Assembly (NCBI RefSeq): GCF_001306145.1
Contig: NZ_LGKO01000002.1
Span: 1,302,001-1,366,000, forward strand
From: Thermanaerothrix daxensis
GTDB lineage: Bacteria > Chloroflexota > Anaerolineae > Anaerolineales > Anaerolineaceae
Direction: 5' to 3'
DNA: 64,000 nt
The notes beneath the pieces were generated by a model. It did no database searches. It saw nothing but the letters and a program-made list of their open reading frames with translations, and was not told the DNA's origin. Below, piece after piece: positions 25,786 to 34,651 of this stretch (its first letter is position 1; each line of letters starts with the position of its first letter). The translations under genes were made by a program, and so were the position numbers.

Positions 25786-25833
25786 ACCATTATGCAGTGA
25801 ATTTCTTGAATTCTCAAAAAAGTGAGGCGAAAT

Positions 25834-26514
25834 ATGCGAAGGATCATCAACCGACGAGAGTCCCATATTGACCCCCAAATTTTGCAAGGCTTTAAGGAGC
25901 TACTTAAAGTTTATAGTCCATCGTGTGTTGTTGCAGATGCTCAAGAGCGTTATGGGGTCATGCATTCGTCTCTTAAGCCCTTAACACGCGAGACCCGTTT
26001 TGTCGGTCCTGCTTTAACCGTGCGTCTGGAGCCGGGCAATCAAGTGGATTGCCTGGATGCATTGGCCGTAGCAGAGCCAGGCGATGTGATTGTGGTGGAT
26101 GCGGCAGGTGAGACGGAAACCTCGGTCTGGGGAGGGTTGATGGCTGGGCTGTGTAAGATGAAGGGGGTTGCAGGAGCGGTGGTAGATGGGGCTATTCGCG
26201 ATACAGATGAAATTCGAGATCTGGGATTCTATATCTTCTCTAAAGCGGTTGTACCGCGTTCTACGCACTCGCCGTTTTCAGGTCGGCTGGAACCCATAGA
26301 GATAAATGTACCGATCCAATGTGGTGGTGTCCTGGTTCGCCCGGGCGATTTGGTTTTGGGGGATGAGATTGGCGTAGTGGTCATTCCATTAGAGAGAGCT
26401 GCGGAAACTCTAGAGAGGGCACGCGCTCAGGCAGAAAAAGAGGAACGAACGCGTGAAAGGATTCGTCAGGGGAAGACAGTTGAAGAGTTGCTAGCAGAGT
26501 TTGGCCGCTTGTAA
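25834..26514 (+). CDS. RraA-like aldolase/decarboxylase family protein
   Basis: A protein of about 226 residues of the RraA / 4-hydroxy-4-methyl-2-oxoglutarate aldolase fold. The active-site blocks are present: GDVIVVDAAGE, GGLMAGLCKMKGVAGAVVDGAIRD (the Arg-Asp pair binds substrate and metal; quoted here only as DGAIRD) and RPGDLVLGDEIGVVVIP. In catabolic operons these enzymes cleave or decarboxylate oxo-acids such as HMG or oxaloacetate; RNase E inhibition is unlikely here. GTG 25822 and ATG 25834 are both in frame; GAGG at 25824-25827 favours the ATG. The substrate is unknown. Confidence 0.82.
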   Translation: MRRIINRRESHIDPQILQGFKELLKVYSPSCVVADAQERYGVMHSSLKPLTRETRFVGPALTVRLEPGNQVDCLDALAVAEPGDVIVVDAAGETETSVWGGLMAGLCKMKGVAGAVVDGAIRDTDEIRDLGFYIFSKAVVPRSTHSPFSGRLEPIEINVPIQCGGVLVRPGDLVLGDEIGVVVIPLERAAETLERARAQAEKEERTRERIRQGKTVEELLAEFGRL

Positions 26515-26538
26515 TTGAAATGTATCAGGAGGATGAAA

Positions 26539-27717
26539 ATGAGCGCGAATAGAAGGCTTCGAGTCGAAAATTTGCAAGCGTTGATGGCTCAGAAGGACTT
26601 AAGCGCATTAGTTTGCCGATTGCCCGAGAACGTCGTATACCTCACCGATTACTGGCCGCATCATGGTATCTCGGTAGCAGTTTTGCCGCGAGAAGGAAAG
26701 CCTATCCTTTTTGTGCCCGAGGTTGAACAGGAATATACACAATCTGAATGGGCTGAGGTTGTTCCTTTTGGGTGGGGTCTTCTTAAAGATAAAGAGCTTT
26801 ACGAGAACTATCGTTTGCTCATTGATTCGGTGGTGGCATCGTGGAATTTAAAGGGTAAGAAAGTGGGAGCAGAACTTTCCTTTGAAGTTGTTGCTCCGAG
26901 TTATCGGATTGCCGAGCCGGTTGTGCCTTCGGGACCATGGAATACTCTGCTAGGTGAAATTTTTGCGGAGTCGCATCTAGTAGATGCAACGCCAGTATTG
27001 CATGAGGTGCGGGCCATAAAGACGGGGTATGAAATCGAAAAACTTCGTATAGCCAATTCAATAGCAGAAAAAGCAATTCAATCAACCCTCAAAGAACTAA
27101 AACCAGGAATTACAGAAACCCAAATCGGAGCACTAATCGAATACAAAATCCGCTCCGAAGGGCCAGGATTTCAAGGTGCTAAGCTCGTGCGAGCCGAGGC
27201 CGAGGTCGGTGCGGGCCCCGTGGGCAGTACTAAAGGTACCCTTCTTGTTCCTTCAACCACGTACCGCGTTCAGGAGAGGGACTTGGTTATGATTGAACTT
27301 GCCACCATGGTTGATGGTTACTTCTCAGACCTAACCTACATGGCAGTCGTTGGGGAACCCTCACCACGCCAAAAAGAGGTGCATAATGCCCTTCTCGAAG
27401 CCCAGCAAGCCGCGGCACGAGAACTCTACCCAGGCAATTCTTTCGAAGCCCCAGATCGTGCAGCACGCGAGGTGCTAAAACGAGCAGGCTTAGACACATA
27501 TTTTGTCCATATTACTGGCCATGGGGTCGGTATGCGCTACCACGAACCCATTCCCTTACTGGCACCAGGTGCCAAAGGAGTTCTGCAAGAGGGAATGGTT
27601 TGTAGTGTAGAGCCAGGAATTTATATCCCTGGTTTTGGCGGTCTGCGTATCGAGGACAATGTGTTGGTAGGTGCTAATGGACCAATCTTCCTGTCCACAC
27701 CACGCCAACCCTGGTGA
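26539..27717 (+). CDS. M24-family metallopeptidase (creatinase/Xaa-Pro aminopeptidase fold)
   Basis: A 392-residue two-domain protein: a creatinase N-terminal domain (about 10-165) and a pita-bread M24 domain (about 175-390). The dinuclear-metal ligands are visible as Asp in MVDGYFSDLT (two Asp), His in HITGHGVGMRYHE, Glu in VCSVEPGIY and Glu in LRIEDNVLV, so an active hydrolase is likely. It may be a Xaa-Pro dipeptidase, or a creatinase-like enzyme on a non-peptide substrate as often seen in catabolic operons. AGGAGG at 26527-26532 lies 6 nt before the ATG at 26539; a TTG at 26515 and an ATG at 26533 are less likely. Around 27050 the base usage of the coding strand switches from G/T-rich to C/A-rich. 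Confidence 0.85.
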   Translation: MSANRRLRVENLQALMAQKDLSALVCRLPENVVYLTDYWPHHGISVAVLPREGKPILFVPEVEQEYTQSEWAEVVPFGWGLLKDKELYENYRLLIDSVVASWNLKGKKVGAELSFEVVAPSYRIAEPVVPSGPWNTLLGEIFAESHLVDATPVLHEVRAIKTGYEIEKLRIANSIAEKAIQSTLKELKPGITETQIGALIEYKIRSEGPGFQGAKLVRAEAEVGAGPVGSTKGTLLVPSTTYRVQERDLVMIELATMVDGYFSDLTYMAVVGEPSPRQKEVHNALLEAQQAAARELYPGNSFEAPDRAAREVLKRAGLDTYFVHITGHGVGMRYHEPIPLLAPGAKGVLQEGMVCSVEPGIYIPGFGGLRIEDNVLVGANGPIFLSTPRQPW

Positions 27718-27767
27718 TTTCGCCTAAATCGCAAATATATCTACCGATCAGCTGAAGGGAGGGCCAA

Positions 27768-28544
27768 ATGTGCAAAAGGTTCGTTGATCAAGTTGTCATT
27801 GTGACTGGCGGTGCAAAGGGTATTGGCTGGGGAATCGCTAAAGTCTTCAGCCAAGAAGGGGCCAAGGTTGTTGTTGCTGATTGGGACGATGTAAACGGCC
27901 CCAAAACGGTCGAGGAACTGCGTCAATCGGGAGGAGAAGCTATCTACGTTAAGTGTGACGTTTCCAATGAAGAGCAAGTCAAAGCAATGGTTGAGGAAAC
28001 TATCAAGACCTATGGCCGAATTGATGTGCTTGTTAACAATGCAGGCATTGGTGTCTATAAATCGATCCTGGATACGAGCAGCGAAGATTGGGATCGCTGT
28101 CTAGATGTGAATCTCAAGGGTGTTTTTCTATGCTCAAAATACGTCATCCCACACATGCTGAAACAGGGGAAGGGCAATATCATCAATATTTCCTCGGTTC
28201 ACTCTTTCCAAACCGTTAACGGCGTTGCCCCATACGCCGCCTCAAAAGGTGGAATTACAGCACTTACCCGCAACATGGCAATTGATTACGGACCCACAAT
28301 CCGAGTAAACTCCATCGCCCCTGGATGGGTACTCACCCCCCTGATCCAAAGCATCTTTGACAGTTATCCAGACCCCGAGGCCCAGCGCAAGGCCGTTGAA
28401 CAGCGCCAGGTTATGAAACGCATTGGTCGCCCCGAAGATATCGGCTATGCAGCCGCTTTCCTGGCCAGTGATGAAGCCAGTTTCATCACTGGAACCCAAC
28501 TCTTTGTAGACGGTGGATTAACCGCACAACTTGAAACCTGGTAA
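27768..28544 (+). CDS. SDR-family oxidoreductase (sugar or sugar-acid dehydrogenase)
   Basis: A 258-residue classical short-chain dehydrogenase. The cofactor loop TGGAKGIGWGIA is near residue 17, NNAG at about 90 (VLVNNAGIGVY), the catalytic Ser in NISSVHS and the Tyr-Lys pair in YAASKGG. An Asp (ADWDD) at the end of strand 2 suggests NAD preference. The closest functional classes are glucose 1-dehydrogenase, gluconate 5-dehydrogenase and KduD-like 2-deoxy-gluconate 3-dehydrogenase. Sitting next to KDG kinase and KDPG aldolase, a sugar-acid oxidation is likely. A GGAGGG box lies upstream of the ATG. Confidence 0.88.
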   Translation: MCKRFVDQVVIVTGGAKGIGWGIAKVFSQEGAKVVVADWDDVNGPKTVEELRQSGGEAIYVKCDVSNEEQVKAMVEETIKTYGRIDVLVNNAGIGVYKSILDTSSEDWDRCLDVNLKGVFLCSKYVIPHMLKQGKGNIINISSVHSFQTVNGVAPYAASKGGITALTRNMAIDYGPTIRVNSIAPGWVLTPLIQSIFDSYPDPEAQRKAVEQRQVMKRIGRPEDIGYAAAFLASDEASFITGTQLFVDGGLTAQLETW

Positions 28545-28559
28545 TTAAGGGCCGTATCC

Positions 28560-29714
28560 ATGGAAAAGAACTTTGCCTTCAACATCACCCAAGACGATCT
28601 CAGCCGCTTTTCGGGGAAAGGACCGATATTTGTTACTTTTGGAGAAACTCTGATTCGGGAAACTCCAGCAGATTTTCAGCGCCTGGAACGGACCGAAAAT
28701 GTCTACATCTCCCTGGCAGGCAGTGAATTGACTGTTGCTACTTTACTAGCCCGTTTTGGTGTCCCCTCGGCCTACATTACTCGGGTCCCTGATAACCCAT
28801 ACGGGTGGATGGTACGAGACACAGCCCGAAGTCACGGCATTGACACAGAGTATTTTGTTTGGGCAAACAAGGCTGAACCCATAGGGCGTCTGCTATATGA
28901 GATTGGGCGCACTCCACGAAAAAGCGTCGGCTGGTATCAACGGATGTATTCGGCAGCCAGCCGCCTAGGCTCAGGCATGGTCAATTGGAAAAATGCTCTA
29001 CGGAATTGTGAGCTTTTCCATACATCCGGTATCACATTTGGCCTGGCTTACCACAGTCATTACGAACAGAACTACCTGCTTGATGCTTTTTATGAAGCCA
29101 TGTCTCACAAACCACCCAGCTGCTGGGTAGGGCTGGACTTTAATTACCGGGCTACTCTGTGGCGAGCCGAGCAATGTCGGGAGGTAATGACCCCATTAAT
29201 CAGGGAACATGTGGATATTTTGATCACTACAATCGAAGACATGGCCACAGTGTATGGCTTCAGCTGTGGGCAATACTCGCCAGAACAGATTGATAAGGGG
29301 GAAATGGGCGAAATCACCGATAACGATCTACGATCTCTGGCATCTCACCTTGGTGAGTATTTTAACGCCAAAATTGTAGCCATTACGATCCGATACCCTG
29401 ATTCGTTTGAGGAGAATCGCTGGGAGAGCGCCGTAATGGATTCGCAAGGCCATTTCTTCCGCTCTCCAGCGGTTAAATCCATCACTCTATTAGACCGCCT
29501 GGGAGGAGGTGATACCTGGAACGGCGGCTTCTACTATGGACTCTTGACGGCTGGGTTTGGGCCCGAAGGGATCCACAAAGGATTGCTAGTTGGAGATGCC
29601 GCCACACGCATTAAACAGACCCTGATGTTTGATTTGCCCATTATTACCAAAGCAGAAGTGCAAGATTTGCTGAAAGCCGATGTTGAGGGTGGCGGGAAGA
29701 GAGTCTCCCGTTAA
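28560..29714 (+). CDS. kdgK: PfkB-family sugar kinase, probable 2-keto-3-deoxygluconate kinase
   Basis: A 384-residue ribokinase-fold kinase. The N-terminal GETLIRETP and LAGSELTVATLLARFG contact the sugar; the C-terminal DRLGGGDTWNGGFYYGLL holds the anion hole and catalytic Asp. The N-terminal layout resembles KdgK, and the operon also has the KDPG aldolase that would use its product, so KDG to KDPG is the likely step. At 384 residues it is longer than most KdgK proteins (about 310-340), with extra sequence around residues 115-150 and 235-265. Other sugar-acid kinases of this family cannot be excluded. Confidence 0.82.
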   Translation: MEKNFAFNITQDDLSRFSGKGPIFVTFGETLIRETPADFQRLERTENVYISLAGSELTVATLLARFGVPSAYITRVPDNPYGWMVRDTARSHGIDTEYFVWANKAEPIGRLLYEIGRTPRKSVGWYQRMYSAASRLGSGMVNWKNALRNCELFHTSGITFGLAYHSHYEQNYLLDAFYEAMSHKPPSCWVGLDFNYRATLWRAEQCREVMTPLIREHVDILITTIEDMATVYGFSCGQYSPEQIDKGEMGEITDNDLRSLASHLGEYFNAKIVAITIRYPDSFEENRWESAVMDSQGHFFRSPAVKSITLLDRLGGGDTWNGGFYYGLLTAGFGPEGIHKGLLVGDAATRIKQTLMFDLPIITKAEVQDLLKADVEGGGKRVSR

Positions 29715-29753
29715 GCCCAGACCAACCCACAACCTACCATAAGGAGGAATGAA

Positions 29754-30791
29754 ATGAACCACAAAACCTTCTATCTGGCCCTTGCTCTGGTTCTGATTGC
29801 AACCTTGCTCATCGGTTGTGCATCAGCCCAAACCGCGACGCCGGCGGCTTCCACTGGGAGCGAAGGGCAATCCGCTAAGCCCGCAACCTCAAACGAAGAG
29901 TACATCTACGTTTCCTGCATGGGCAACTTAGAATTCTTCAATGCCCACAAATATGGATGGAAATGGGCGGGTGAAGTGTTGGGAGTTAAGACCACCTACG
30001 TCGGCCCGGCTGAATACGACCTGAATGCCATGGTTGCGGCCTTTGATCAGGCCATCGCGAAGAAACCTGCTGGCATTGTTGTGTTTGCGGTTGAGCCTGT
30101 CCTTGAACCTGAGATTAACAAAGCCGTTGACAATGGGATTCCCGTTGTCACTATCTTGGGAGATCTACCCAACTCCAAGCGCCTGGCTTTCGTCGGTTCG
30201 CGCCAGTTTGACCTCGGGTATGTGGGTGGCAAGAAACTGGCCGAAGCCCTGGGCGGCAAGGGTAAGGTGGCTATTCTGAGCATCCCGGGGGTGCAAATGT
30301 TTGACGACCGCGAGCAGGGTTATCGAGCAGCCTTCGCTGAATATCCCGGCATCGAGGTGGTCCAGGTTGGTGACACCAAAGCCGACACCGTCACGGCAAT
30401 TAACGTGGCCAAGGATATCTTGCAGCGCCATCCTGATTTGGCTGCCTTCGTGGGTACAGACTCCACTGGCGGGATCGGTGCAGCCACTGCAGTCAAGGAA
30501 GCCGGCAAAGTTGGGCAGGTGAAGACCGTGGCCATGGATCGTAATTCAGATGTTTTGCAGGCGATCCAGGATGGCATCCTAACCGGTACAGTGGCGCAGG
30601 ACGATGCGGCCATGGCATACTGGGCACTTCTGGTTCTCTATAACTACAATCACCACCAGGCTCCTCTCACCATTGACAACGCCAAGGCTGGCGCCCGCAC
30701 TGGCCCGACCACCGTCTATATGTCAGTCAACTATATTGACAAGAGCAATCTCCAATACTACCTCGAAGCGAATAAGCTTTATCTCCCATAA
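29754..30791 (+). CDS. sugar ABC transporter substrate-binding lipoprotein (RbsB-like, CUT2)
   Basis: A 345-residue exported lipoprotein with a lipobox LIGC (Cys at residue 22) and a type I periplasmic-binding fold. It shows the two-lobe pattern: YIYVSCMGNLEFFNAHKYG at the start, repeated DQAIAKKPAGIVVF and AFVGTDSTGGIGAATAVKEAG motifs, with KVAILSIPG between. CUT2 importers bind monosaccharides such as ribose, xylose or galactose, or small sugar acids. An AAGGAGG box precedes the ATG. It heads the rbsB-rbsA-rbsC-type set at the end of the KDG operon, and a strong stem-loop separates it from the ATPase gene. Confidence 0.9.
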   Translation: MNHKTFYLALALVLIATLLIGCASAQTATPAASTGSEGQSAKPATSNEEYIYVSCMGNLEFFNAHKYGWKWAGEVLGVKTTYVGPAEYDLNAMVAAFDQAIAKKPAGIVVFAVEPVLEPEINKAVDNGIPVVTILGDLPNSKRLAFVGSRQFDLGYVGGKKLAEALGGKGKVAILSIPGVQMFDDREQGYRAAFAEYPGIEVVQVGDTKADTVTAINVAKDILQRHPDLAAFVGTDSTGGIGAATAVKEAGKVGQVKTVAMDRNSDVLQAIQDGILTGTVAQDDAAMAYWALLVLYNYNHHQAPLTIDNAKAGARTGPTTVYMSVNYIDKSNLQYYLEANKLYLP

Positions 30792-30807
30792 CAAGAGTTA
30801 AATCACT

Positions 30808-30842
30808 CCCTGTGGGTGCGGATATACCCCGCATCCACAGGG
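30808..30842 (+). terminator. intercistronic stem-loop after the CUT2 binding-protein gene
   Basis: A 14-bp stem (30808-30821 with 30829-30842, one G-U pair) with a 7-nt loop lies between the binding-protein and ATPase genes. There is no T-run, so it is more likely a 3' mRNA-protecting or partial attenuator element than a full terminator. Confidence 0.75.
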
Positions 30843-30873
30843 AAGAGTTTAAACGATCAATGAGGAGAGAGGT

Positions 30874-32394
30874 ATGGAAGAGGTTTTACGAGCCGAACAC
30901 CTCTCGAAGCGCTTTCCAGGAGTTTTAGCGGTTGATGATGTCTCCTTCTCGTTGGATAGAGGAGAAATTCTGGCTCTGGTTGGCGAAAACGGCGCTGGAA
31001 AGAGTACACTTTCTCTGATGCTGAGCGGGATTCACAAGCCAGATGCTGGAACCATCTTCTTGGAAGGGAAACCTGTGGTTTTCAACGCTCCAGTAGATGC
31101 TATCCACGCTGGTATTGCTATCGTTTTCCAGGAACTTTCCCTCGTGGGCAGCCTTTCAGTGGCAGAAAATATCTTCGCCAACCGTCAACCCGCAGGACCA
31201 GGCGGGATTATTCGGTGGGATGAATTGCACCGACAAACTAGCGAATTTTTAAGACGCTTCAATCTTCACCTTAACCCACGCCAATTAGTCAAACAACTCT
31301 CCATGGGACAGCAACAAATCCTGGAGATTCTGAAGGCTATTTCTATCAATCCAAAAGTGTTAATCCTGGATGAGCCCACTTCATCCTTGACCGAATCGGA
31401 GGCTAACTACCTCTTTGAAAACATTCGAAAGCTCCAAAAGCAGGGGATGTCCTTTATTTACATTACTCACAAGCTTTCGGAGGTCTTTCAAATCGCCGAC
31501 CGGGTCATGGTAATGAGGGATGGAAAACATGTAGGCACTCGCCAAGTGAGCGAGGTCACCGAAAATGATCTAATCGCCATGATGGTAGGACGGCAAATCA
31601 CCAGCCTATATGGAGATGCAGAGAAAAGTCGCGGGGAAGAGTATTTCCGTGTAGAAGGATTTACTCAACCAGGAGCCTTTGAGGATGTATCCTTTGGGGT
31701 AAGGCGAGGGGAAATATTAGGATTTTTTGGTCTAATCGGAGCCGGCAGGAGTGAACTTGCCAGGGCTATCATCGGAATGTATCCCCGGCAATCGGGAAGA
31801 ATTTTCCTGGAAGAGCAGGAGATCACCATCCGGAATCCCCGAGATGCGATTCGCCATGGTATTGCTTACTTGACAGAGGACCGAAAAGGCGATGGTCTGT
31901 TTCTCAGTATGAGCATCCGTGAAAATCTCATTGCTCCATCTTTGCCTTCATTTACAACCCCTCAGGGGCTTCTGGATTTCCGCCGTGTTGAGACCTTTAC
32001 GGAAAATTTAACACAAGCTTTTGCCATTGTTACCCCGTCTTTAACCAAGAAGGTTTCGAATCTCTCGGGTGGAAACCAGCAGAAATGCTTGATCGCAATG
32101 TGGATGGGGATCAATCCACGAGTCATTCTTTTTGATGAACCTACTCGCGGGGTAGATGTTGGTGCACGGGCCGAAATTTACCACAAATTGCGCGAATTAG
32201 CCCACACGGGAGTTGGGATAGTAATGATCTCATCTGATCTACCCGAACTCATTGGGATGTGTGATCGTATCATCGTCATGCACCAAGGACGAATCACTGG
32301 TGAGCTTGCGCGTGGGGAGTTTTCAGAAGAGCGCATTATGACTTTCGCCGCAGGTCTTCATTCTCAGGTTTCTCTAGAGGTGAACCATGGTTAA
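30874..32394 (+). CDS. sugar ABC transporter ATP-binding protein (RbsA/MglA type)
   Basis: A 506-residue protein with two ABC domains, typical of CUT2 importers. Domain 1 has Walker A GENGAGKST (36-44), signature LSMGQQQ and Walker B VLILDEPTSSLTE; domain 2 has the degenerate P-loop GLIGAGRSEL, signature LSGGNQQK and Walker B VILFDEPTRGVD. The degenerate second site is normal for the family. A GGAGAGAGG box precedes the ATG. The 3' end overlaps the permease gene by 8 nt, so both are co-translated. Confidence 0.94.
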   Translation: MEEVLRAEHLSKRFPGVLAVDDVSFSLDRGEILALVGENGAGKSTLSLMLSGIHKPDAGTIFLEGKPVVFNAPVDAIHAGIAIVFQELSLVGSLSVAENIFANRQPAGPGGIIRWDELHRQTSEFLRRFNLHLNPRQLVKQLSMGQQQILEILKAISINPKVLILDEPTSSLTESEANYLFENIRKLQKQGMSFIYITHKLSEVFQIADRVMVMRDGKHVGTRQVSEVTENDLIAMMVGRQITSLYGDAEKSRGEEYFRVEGFTQPGAFEDVSFGVRRGEILGFFGLIGAGRSELARAIIGMYPRQSGRIFLEEQEITIRNPRDAIRHGIAYLTEDRKGDGLFLSMSIRENLIAPSLPSFTTPQGLLDFRRVETFTENLTQAFAIVTPSLTKKVSNLSGGNQQKCLIAMWMGINPRVILFDEPTRGVDVGARAEIYHKLRELAHTGVGIVMISSDLPELIGMCDRIIVMHQGRITGELARGEFSEERIMTFAAGLHSQVSLEVNHG

Positions 32395-33373
32395 AAAGGG
32401 ATCCTTGATCCTGCGCTCATTTCGCTCAATCACAGGCTTTCGTGAATTTGCGCTGATTATTGTGTTACTCGTATTTGGATTTGTAATGTCATTAACCTCG
32501 CCGGTTTTTCTGACCAAGCAAAACATTGAGGCCATTTTGCTTGCCCTCTCGGTTGAAGCAACCATCGCTGTTGGCATGGTAAATCTCTTGATTTCGGGAG
32601 GACTTGATCTTTCGGTGGGTTCCACCTTGGCTTTTACTGGGGTCGTCACTGGTCTTGCGCTTAATGCCGGTGTGCCCGTGGTGTTCTCTATTCTGCTTGG
32701 TCTGCTAGCGGCCCTTGGAGTAGGATTGGCCAATGGTCTATTGGTAGCCAAGATGCGCATCAATCCATTTATCGTCACCCTGGGCACCAATATGGCAGTA
32801 CGTGGGTTGCTTCTTGTCCTCGCCCAGGGACGTGCAGTATTAAACCTTCCAGCGGAGTTCACCATCATTGGGCAAGGCCGGTTGTTTGGTATCCAGTATC
32901 CCATTTATGTGATGCTGGCCTTGGTCATCATCGGCGATTTCTTATTACGGAACACCCGCTTCTTCCGCCAGAATTACTACATAGGGAGCAACGAAAAAGC
33001 CGCTCGCTTTTCGGGGATTAACGTTGATATGGTGAAGGTTATCAACTACTGTATAGTGGCTTTATTGGCAGGGGTGGCTGGATTGATGATCACCGCTCGC
33101 TTCGGCTCTGCATCGGTCACGGTAGGGAGCGGCACAGAACTGCGTGTTATTACAGCGACTATTATCGGTGGTGCCAGCCTAAGCGGTGGCGAAGGTTCCG
33201 TGCTGGGGGCTTTTCTTGGGGCTCTCTTTATGGGTATCTTAGCGAATGCGTTGAATCTTCTCGGCGTAGATGTGTACTGGCAGAATCTCATAACCGGCCT
33301 TATCCTGATTGGGGCTGTGGTTATTGATGTAGTCAACGAGCGACGTAAGAACCAGGCTACGGCTAAAAGTTAA
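32387..33373 (+). CDS. sugar ABC transporter permease (RbsC type)
   Basis: A 328-residue polytopic permease of the CUT2/BPD_transp_2 family with about nine or ten hydrophobic segments. Diagnostic stretches are LISGGLDLSVGSTLAFTG, NPFIVTLGTNMAVRGL and GGASLSGGEGSVLGAFLG, the cytoplasmic loop that contacts the ATPase. It completes the importer with the two upstream genes. Downstream is a 12-bp hairpin (33402-33438) that probably ends or attenuates the operon before azlC. Confidence 0.92.
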   Translation: MVKKGSLILRSFRSITGFREFALIIVLLVFGFVMSLTSPVFLTKQNIEAILLALSVEATIAVGMVNLLISGGLDLSVGSTLAFTGVVTGLALNAGVPVVFSILLGLLAALGVGLANGLLVAKMRINPFIVTLGTNMAVRGLLLVLAQGRAVLNLPAEFTIIGQGRLFGIQYPIYVMLALVIIGDFLLRNTRFFRQNYYIGSNEKAARFSGINVDMVKVINYCIVALLAGVAGLMITARFGSASVTVGSGTELRVITATIIGGASLSGGEGSVLGAFLGALFMGILANALNLLGVDVYWQNLITGLILIGAVVIDVVNERRKNQATAKS

Positions 33374-33401
33374 GCCACCCCAGAATTTCATGAGGCTACT
33401 G

Positions 33402-33438
33402 GCGTCCAAATCGAGAAGCAACAAAGCGATTTGGACGC
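33402..33438 (+). terminator. probable terminator after the CUT2 importer operon
   Basis: A perfect 12-bp stem (33402-33413 with 33427-33438) with a 13-nt loop is followed by ACTTTTATTCTT, an imperfect U-tract. It separates the permease gene from azlC. Confidence 0.65.
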
Positions 33439-33464
33439 ACTTTTATTCTTCGGAGTCTCTTGAT

Positions 33465-34175
33465 ATGGAAAGTGCTAAGAATGAAAGACTAATCATCCTT
33501 CGAGAATTTACAAGTGGGGTAAAGGCCCTTCTCCCTATTCTTTTGGGGGTCATCCCTTTTGGCTTGACGACGGGAATCGCAGTGACTCAAACCCACATTA
33601 CCCCCCAAGATGGCTTTATCATGTCCATATTGGTATATTCAGGAGCAGCGCTTTTGGTGGCCCTACAACTCATTCAGGCTAACACACCTGTGGTGGTCAC
33701 CATTATCAGCGCATTAATGGTCAATCTGCGATTCTTGATGTATAGCATTTCACTATCTCCTTACCTAAAACACTTACCTCAACGATGGCGTGCCCTTTTA
33801 GCATACTTGCTCAGCGACCAGGCTTATGCGGTTTCGATCTCAAATTTTGAAAATCATACCGTCCCGCAACGGGGTCACTGGCATTTCTTGGGTGCGGCGT
33901 TAACGATGTGGGTTGCCTGGCAAGGAAGCCTTCTGATCGGGATGGTAGTAGGAATAAGCCTCCCTAAGGATTGGTCTCTGGATTTCACCATCCCACTCAC
34001 GTTTCTTGCGCTGGCTGTGCCAAATATTAGGGATAAAGCCACAGGAACGGCAGCTCTCTCAGCAGGGGTTATGACCGTTTTACTGAACAACATGCCTTAC
34101 AAGACAGGCACCGTTATCGCCGCTATCGTTGGCATAGGACTAGGAGTGCTTGTTGAGAGGAGCAATAGCATATGA
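33465..34175 (+). CDS. azlC: AzlC-family branched-chain amino acid exporter, large subunit
   Basis: A 237-residue membrane protein of the AzlC family, which together with AzlD exports branched-chain amino acids (also given as 4-azaleucine resistance). The signature GVKALLPILLGVIPFGLTTG is near the N-terminus, followed by MSILVYSGAALLVALQL and MVNLRFLMYSISLSPYL. The frame extends 25 codons upstream into the terminator hairpin; the ATG at 33465 with GGAG at 33452-33455 is preferred. The gene overlaps azlD by 4 nt. Confidence 0.92.
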   Translation: MESAKNERLIILREFTSGVKALLPILLGVIPFGLTTGIAVTQTHITPQDGFIMSILVYSGAALLVALQLIQANTPVVVTIISALMVNLRFLMYSISLSPYLKHLPQRWRALLAYLLSDQAYAVSISNFENHTVPQRGHWHFLGAALTMWVAWQGSLLIGMVVGISLPKDWSLDFTIPLTFLALAVPNIRDKATGTAALSAGVMTVLLNNMPYKTGTVIAAIVGIGLGVLVERSNSI

Positions 34176-34504
34176 CAACATGGGTAATTATGATTGCACT
34201 GGGAATAGGTACCTTCTTGATTCGCTATTCGATGATCGGCCTTACTGGAAAAGTCAACCTTCCTAAAGTGGTAGTGAGAGCAATTCGATTCATACCAGCC
34301 TCTATGCTTTCTGCAGTAGTAGCGTCACAGATGTTGGCCTATGCCCGCCCCGGATCATTTACATTGGACATTCCATATTTTGGAGCGGCAATAATTGCAG
34401 GGGGCGTTGCCTGGAAGACACGGAACGCATTTTTAACCGTGCTGGTGGGAATGATCCTTTTGTGGGTTTTCCGAAATGTATTAGGGTGGTTAGCAGCAGG
34501 ATGA
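34172..34504 (+). CDS. azlD: AzlD-family branched-chain amino acid exporter, small subunit
   Basis: A 110-residue membrane protein with four hydrophobic segments. GIGTFLIRYSMIGL, AIRFIPASMLSAVVASQML and a C-terminal GMILLWVFRNVLG match AzlD. Its ATG overlaps the azlC stop codon (ATGA), as is standard for this pair. No terminator is evident in the following 150 bp. Confidence 0.92.
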   Translation: MTTWVIMIALGIGTFLIRYSMIGLTGKVNLPKVVVRAIRFIPASMLSAVVASQMLAYARPGSFTLDIPYFGAAIIAGGVAWKTRNAFLTVLVGMILLWVFRNVLGWLAAG

Positions 34505-34651
34505 TCACAAGCTTTCGCGTTGGCTTCGTCCTGGTGTTATTTTTGGGATCGCTGTCTCGCCAAAACCACAATATCTAATTACTAATCCGCTAAACTTCAG
34601 CAAAAAACGGCAGAAATATATTGACATTATCCTAACTTTCGCTTGAAATAG
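34505..34651. other. intergenic stretch before the broken DeoR gene
   Basis: There is no coding sequence here that I can support. A TTGACA at 34621-34626 with TGAAAT at 34644-34649 (17-bp spacing) could be a relic promoter of the DeoR-family pseudogene that follows. Confidence 0.4.
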
